A DNA stretch of 64,000 nucleotides from Sphingomonas sp. PP-CC-1A-547 (GTDB lineage Bacteria > Pseudomonadota > Alphaproteobacteria > Sphingomonadales > Sphingomonadaceae): assembly GCF_003610375.1 (NCBI RefSeq), contig NZ_RAPZ01000015.1, positions 62,001 through 126,000 on the forward strand, given 5' to 3'. Under the pieces are notes generated by a model. The model worked only from the letters and a program-made list of their open reading frames with translations, did not search any database and was not told where the DNA came from. Shown one piece after another: positions 60,797-64,000 of this stretch. Every line of letters begins with the position of its first letter. Position 1 is the first letter of the stretch. Made by a program: the position numbers and the translations under genes.

Positions 60797-61834
60797 ATGA
60801 GGGACGCGATGCGGCGCCTGATCACTGTCCTGTTCGTCGCCGTGAGCGTCTGTGCGATCGTGCCGACTTGGTCGGGCGAAGCGCGGCTCGATCTGCTCGG
60901 CAAGCGCGCGCAATTGACCGCGACGCGCGTGATGCTCGATCGCACCAACCCGCGGCATGTGCGCGTCGGTGGGCTTACCTATCTGGGCGGGGTGGCACTC
61001 GACAGTCGCGATCCGGCGTTCGGGGGATTCTCGTCGCTTGACGTCGCCCCAGCCCCGACCGGCAATCGGTTCACGCTACTGAGCGACGGCGGCAATATCG
61101 TCCAGTTCGACATGGGCACCGACTGGCTCCCGCACCGGGTCGCGTTCGAGAATCTGCCCGCGGGGCCCGGCATCGGTTGGGAGAAACGCGACCGCGACAG
61201 CGAATCGATGGCGATCGATCCGGTCACGGGAAAGATCTGGGTCGGCTTCGAGGATAGCAATTCGATCTGGCGCTATGCCGCGGGGGTCGCGCGGTACGAG
61301 GCGCGGGTTGTGCCCGAGGCGATGCGGAAATGGCCTAGCAATGGCGGCCCCGAATCGATGGCACGGCTGCCCGATGGTCGATTCGTCGTCATCAGCGAGG
61401 AGGCGCATGTCCGTCGGTCGGACTGGGCTGGATCGGAGGCGGCGCGGTTGCACACGCGACAGGCGCTGATCTTCGCGGGCGATCCGACCGGAGCAGGGGG
61501 GCCGGAGCGATTCGCGTACGAACCTTTCGGGCGATACGATCCGTCGGACGTCACCGCGTTGCCGAATGGCGACCTGCTGATGCTCGATCGTGGTTTTCGG
61601 CTGCCATTCACGTTCTCGGCGCGGATATCACGGGTCGCGGCGCGCGACGTGGCGGCGGGGCGAATCGCACGCGGCCGCCTGATCGCGACGATCGATGCGC
61701 CGCTGATCCACGATAATTTCGAGGGAATCGATACGACTGTCGAGGACGGGAAGACGATCGTGTGGATCGTGTCGGACGACAACCAGATGTTTCTCCAGCG
61801 CACGCTGCTGCTGAAGTTCAGGCTGGATCGCTGA
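60797..61834 (+). CDS. Exported esterase-like phytase-domain protein
   Basis: About 345 residues with a hydrophobic N-terminus (LITVLFVAVSVCAIVPTWSG), then a beta-propeller-like domain of the PF13449 (esterase-like phytase) type. Recognisable pieces are LTYLGGVALDSRDPAFGGFSSLDVAP at about residues 59-84, WEKRDRDSESMAIDPVTGKIWVGFEDSNSIWRY at about 128-160 and GGPESMARLPDGRFVVISEE, ending HDNFEGIDTTVEDGKTIVWIVSDDN. Conserved Asp/Glu residues suggest metal binding. Substrate is not known. Starts at 60770, 60797 and 60809 are possible. It is convergent with rpmB. Confidence 0.82.
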   Translation: MRDAMRRLITVLFVAVSVCAIVPTWSGEARLDLLGKRAQLTATRVMLDRTNPRHVRVGGLTYLGGVALDSRDPAFGGFSSLDVAPAPTGNRFTLLSDGGNIVQFDMGTDWLPHRVAFENLPAGPGIGWEKRDRDSESMAIDPVTGKIWVGFEDSNSIWRYAAGVARYEARVVPEAMRKWPSNGGPESMARLPDGRFVVISEEAHVRRSDWAGSEAARLHTRQALIFAGDPTGAGGPERFAYEPFGRYDPSDVTALPNGDLLMLDRGFRLPFTFSARISRVAARDVAAGRIARGRLIATIDAPLIHDNFEGIDTTVEDGKTIVWIVSDDNQMFLQRTLLLKFRLDR

Positions 61835-61849
61835 CTCCACAAACGCCGA

Positions 61850-61880
61850 CGGCCCGCCCTGCTAGGTGCAGGGCGGGCCG
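61850..61880. terminator. Bidirectional hairpin between the phytase-like gene and rpmB
   Basis: CGGCCCGCCCTGC and GCAGGGCGGGCCG form a perfect 13-pair stem around a five-base loop (TAGGT). It lies in the 70-base gap between convergent genes. Confidence 0.85.
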
Positions 61881-61905
61881 CGGTGATCGCACTACGACGT
61901 CGCTA

Positions 61906-62205
61906 TTAGGCGGCGACGGCCGATGCTGCGATCTTCTTGACGACTTCGCGCTTCAGGCGACGAACGCGGAGCGACAGCTTGTCGTCCGAGACCTTCACCA
62001 GCCAGTTGTCGAGGCCACCGTTGTGCTCGACGGTACGCAGGCCGTGCGTCGAAACGCGCAGCTTGACGCCCTTCTCGAGCGAATCGGAGAGCAGCGTGAC
62101 GTTCTGCAGGTTCGGGAGGAACGTGCGCTTGGTCTTGTTGTTGGCGTGGGAGACGTTGTTCCCGACCATCCGGCCCTTGCCGGTCAGTTCGCAGATGCGC
62201 GACAT
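61906..62205 (-). CDS. rpmB: 50S ribosomal protein L28
   Basis: A 99-residue protein, slightly longer than the enterobacterial form. The start [33 protein letters not shown] is the standard L28 signature and [17 protein letters not shown] is the middle. The extra C-terminal Lys/Ala-rich tail ([15 protein letters not shown]) is typical of alphaproteobacteria. It is a single-gene unit with a strong terminator; rpmG is not adjacent in this window. Confidence 0.97.
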   Translation of the reverse strand: MSRICELTGKGRMVGNNVSHANNKTKRTFLPNLQNVTLLSDSLEKGVKLRVSTHGLRTVEHNGGLDNWLVKVSDDKLSLRVRRLKREVVKKIAASAVAA

Positions 62206-62387
62206 GTGATTACCTATTCAAGTGTCGGGAGGAACCCCGGAAAGGCGCGCGGATAGCTGGCACGCCGGCTTTCGTCAACCGATTCACGTAAAACGCGGCT
62301 ACGGTTGTCCGCAATGAGCATTGTGCAACCCACAGCGATCGACGACGTTGTTACGCTATCGAACTGTTCAATAAAAGGGGATGTCCC

Positions 62388-62606
62388 ATGCGTACGCTCT
62401 TGTCTCTCGTCGCGATCGTCGTGCTCGTCGTGGTCGGCCTGATGTATTTCGGGATCATCAACATCGACCAGACCCGCCAGGGCGTCGTCCAGGCCCCGAA
62501 GTTCCAGGCCGACGTCGCCAAGGTCACGCTCGGCACCGAGAACAAGACGGTGGCGGTGCCGACGATCAACGTCGAGAAGCCGGGCAACAGCCAGGCGCCG
62601 AACTGA
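62388..62606 (+). CDS. Small single-span membrane protein, unknown
   Basis: 72 residues: one N-terminal transmembrane helix (LLSLVAIVVLVVVGLMYFGII) and a short charged tail with QAPKFQADVAKVTLGTENKTV. The ATG at 62388 follows AAGGGGATG. High-GC codon use with strong third-position bias supports real coding. Similar small proteins occur in sphingomonads. It lies 40 bases before tadA. Confidence 0.7.
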   Translation: MRTLLSLVAIVVLVVVGLMYFGIINIDQTRQGVVQAPKFQADVAKVTLGTENKTVAVPTINVEKPGNSQAPN

Positions 62607-62645
62607 TCTTTACGGGACGTGGGCGGCGGGGCAGGGCCTGAGGCC

Positions 62646-63095
62646 ATGTTCCCCGTTCCCGACCCTATGCGCCGCGCGCTCGACGCGGCACGCGATGCGG
62701 CGCTGGCTGGGGAAGTCCCGGTCGGCGCCGTTGTCGTTAAGGACGGCGTGATTATCGCAACGGCGGCGAATGCGCCGCGGGCGTTGTGCGATCCGACTGC
62801 GCATGCCGAGATCCAGGCGATTCGCGCTGCTGCTTTGGTTCTGGGCAGCGACCGGCTCGAGGGATGCGATCTCTGGGTGACGCTGGAGCCGTGTGCGATG
62901 TGTGCCGGGGCAATCGCGCATGCCCGGATCGCGCGGCTCTATTATGGGGCGGCGGATGCGAAGGGCGGGGCGGTCGAGCATGGACCTCGGTTTTTCGGGC
63001 AGCCGACGTGTCATCATCGGCCTGAGATTTATGCGGGGATTGCGGAGACCGAGGCTGCGATGATCCTGCGGGAGTTTTTTGCGAGCCGACGGTAG
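62646..63095 (+). CDS. tadA: tRNA-specific adenosine deaminase
   Basis: A 149-residue cytidine-deaminase-fold enzyme that converts A34 to inosine in tRNA-Arg(ACG). The zinc site is His53-Ala-Glu55 in TAHAEIQAIR and Cys83-x-x-Cys86 in TLEPCAMCAGAI, all intact. GEVPVGAVVV at the start and RLYYGAADAKGGAVEHGPRFF are the TadA pattern. ATG at 62646 is preferred over a GTG 27 bases earlier because the family starts close to it. Confidence 0.95.
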   Translation: MFPVPDPMRRALDAARDAALAGEVPVGAVVVKDGVIIATAANAPRALCDPTAHAEIQAIRAAALVLGSDRLEGCDLWVTLEPCAMCAGAIAHARIARLYYGAADAKGGAVEHGPRFFGQPTCHHRPEIYAGIAETEAAMILREFFASRR

Positions 63096-63127
63096 GGCAG
63101 CCGCACGAGACGCCATCACGCGTGCTT

Positions 63128-63223
63128 CCGTCATGCCGGGCTTGTTCCGGCATCCACGGTTCCGCAAATTCGAGAGAATTGAGTTTGCGGGACCGTGGAC
63201 CCCGGAACAAGTCCGGGGTGACG
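63128..63223. repeat. Intergenic palindrome, family D copy 2
   Basis: Arms CCGTCATGCCGGGCTTGTTC and GGAACAAGTCCGGGGTGACG, inner CCACGGTTCCGCAAA and TTTGCGGGACCGTGG. It lies between the convergent tadA and pepN genes. Confidence 0.9.
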
Positions 63224-63235
63224 AGGTGGGTTTGG

Positions 63236-64000
63236 CTAGCCTTCCAGACTCTTCGACGCCTGTTCGAACAGGTCCTTCGACAGCCCCGGCGTCCGCACGA
63301 TCCGTTCTAGTTCCGCCCGCATCAACCCGGCGCGCGCCGAATCGAACCGGCGCCAGCGACCCAGCGGCGGGAGGAGTTTCGCCGCGGTCTGTGGGTTCAA
63401 CCGGTCGAGCGCGATCAGCTGGTCCGCGAGGAACCGATAGCCACTCCCATCAGCGTTATTGAACGCCCGCTGGTTCGCGCCGAACGCGCCGATCAGCGAG
63501 CGGGCGCGGTTGGGGTTGGTCAGTGTGAAGTCGGCATGCTCGGCCAGCCCCGCCACGATCGCACCGGTATCGTCGCGCGACGACTGCGCTTGCGCCTGGA
63601 ACCACTTGTCGAGCACCAGCGGGTTGTCGCAATATTGGCTGTAGAAGATGTCGAGCGCGGTGGTGCGGATCTCGGACGCGCTGCTGACCAGCGTCGTCAG
63701 CGCACCCATCCGGTCGGTCATGTTGTCCGCCGAATCGAACTGCGCGAACGCGAAGTCCGCCGCATCCGCCGCGCCGCTCGCGGCTATATAGCCAAGCGCG
63801 ACCGATCGCAGGCGACGCAAGCCCTTGCCCTCCGGGGTGTAGGCGTAGGGCTGACCCTCGCCCCGCGCATACGCCTGCCGCCATTGCGCCTCCAGCCGCG
63901 TGCCGAGATCGCGGCGCAGCGCTTCGCGCGCACGGAAGATCGCGTCGGGGTCGACGACGGCCATCTGGTCGCCGATGAAGCTTTCCGACGGCAGCAACAC
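63236..64000 (-). CDS. pepN: Aminopeptidase N, C-terminal part (runs off window)
   Basis: The frame is open to the right edge, leaving 255 codons of the C-terminal domain. Recognisable parts are LLPSESFIGDQMAVVDPDAI, then GLRRLRSVALGYIAASGA, DSADNMTDRMGALTTLV and LVLDKWFQAQAQS, as in gamma-proteobacterial-type PepN (M1 family, ~870 residues). The catalytic zinc motif lies in the missing N-terminal part. It hydrolyses N-terminal residues of peptides in the cytoplasm. The palindrome after its stop separates it from tadA. Confidence 0.9.
   Translation of the reverse strand: MLLPSESFIGDQMAVVDPDAIFRAREALRRDLGTRLEAQWRQAYARGEGQPYAYTPEGKGLRRLRSVALGYIAASGAADAADFAFAQFDSADNMTDRMGALTTLVSSASEIRTTALDIFYSQYCDNPLVLDKWFQAQAQSSRDDTGAIVAGLAEHADFTLTNPNRARSLIGAFGANQRAFNNADGSGYRFLADQLIALDRLNPQTAAKLLPPLGRWRRFDSARAGLMRAELERIVRTPGLSKDLFEQASKSLEG

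Overview
The window looks like a chromosomal segment of a GC-rich alphaproteobacterium of the Sphingomonadales (Sphingomonas or a close relative). The basis is the high-GC codon use, the protein families (CC_3452-like exported protein, esterase-like phytase-domain protein, class I PHA synthase with a phasin) and the many intergenic palindromes. Species cannot be fixed from the sequence alone. No rRNA gene, complete tRNA or CRISPR array was seen.

Left part (1 to about 23,650): probably acquired or remodelled DNA. At the left edge lie a MobC-like protein and a MOBP-type relaxase, both on the minus strand. Next come fragments: a truncated, frameshifted ABC-transporter ATPase, a frameshifted serine resolvase with possible res half-sites, and a scrap of an IS3-family transposase. 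Then follows a long minus-strand exopolysaccharide (EPS) locus. In transcription order it holds ugd, gmd and fcl (UDP-glucuronate and GDP-L-fucose supply), an uncharacterised alkaline-phosphatase-superfamily protein, two GT4 glycosyltransferases, two hexapeptide O-acetyltransferases, a Wzx-like flippase, a GMC oxidoreductase, an aldo-keto reductase, an O-antigen polymerase/ligase-like protein, a beta-helix protein, a membrane acyltransferase and a second, A+T-richer polymerase/ligase-like protein. Many junctions are 1-8 nt overlaps. Upstream of ugd are a decayed M13 metallopeptidase tail and, at 23601-23650, a 3' half of a tRNA-Val gene with no 5' half. That fragment is what the distal attachment site of a tRNA-integrating element would leave, so the EPS locus may lie on a genomic island.

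Middle and right parts (23,650 to 64,000): ordinary chromosomal genes. They include an XRE regulator, dapF, a fasciclin protein, a NupC-type nucleoside transporter, a queuosine-precursor transporter, argB, a yggT-DUF167-folD-marC run, a gtr-like glycan decoration set (GT-C membrane protein, GtrA, methyltransferase, GtrB-like GT2), rsh (ppGpp synthase/hydrolase), an HxlR regulator, a thioesterase, TauE/SafE, an AlaC-like aminotransferase, phaC and a phasin, clpS, a Crp/Fnr regulator, murA, phaB, hemH, an orphan Tat-exported molybdenum hydroxylase, an acyl-CoA ligase, lgt, a MidA-type methyltransferase, a GNAT protein, pgeF, a cystathionine gamma-synthase-family gene, a phosphoribosyltransferase, a glycine-zipper protein, a phytase-like protein, rpmB, tadA and the 3' part of pepN.

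Many intergenic gaps here hold long imperfect palindromes of at least six related families, mostly between convergent genes where they may terminate transcription both ways. One sits inside the 5' coding end of the MidA-type gene. All functions are assigned from recognisable motifs and length; no database search was run.
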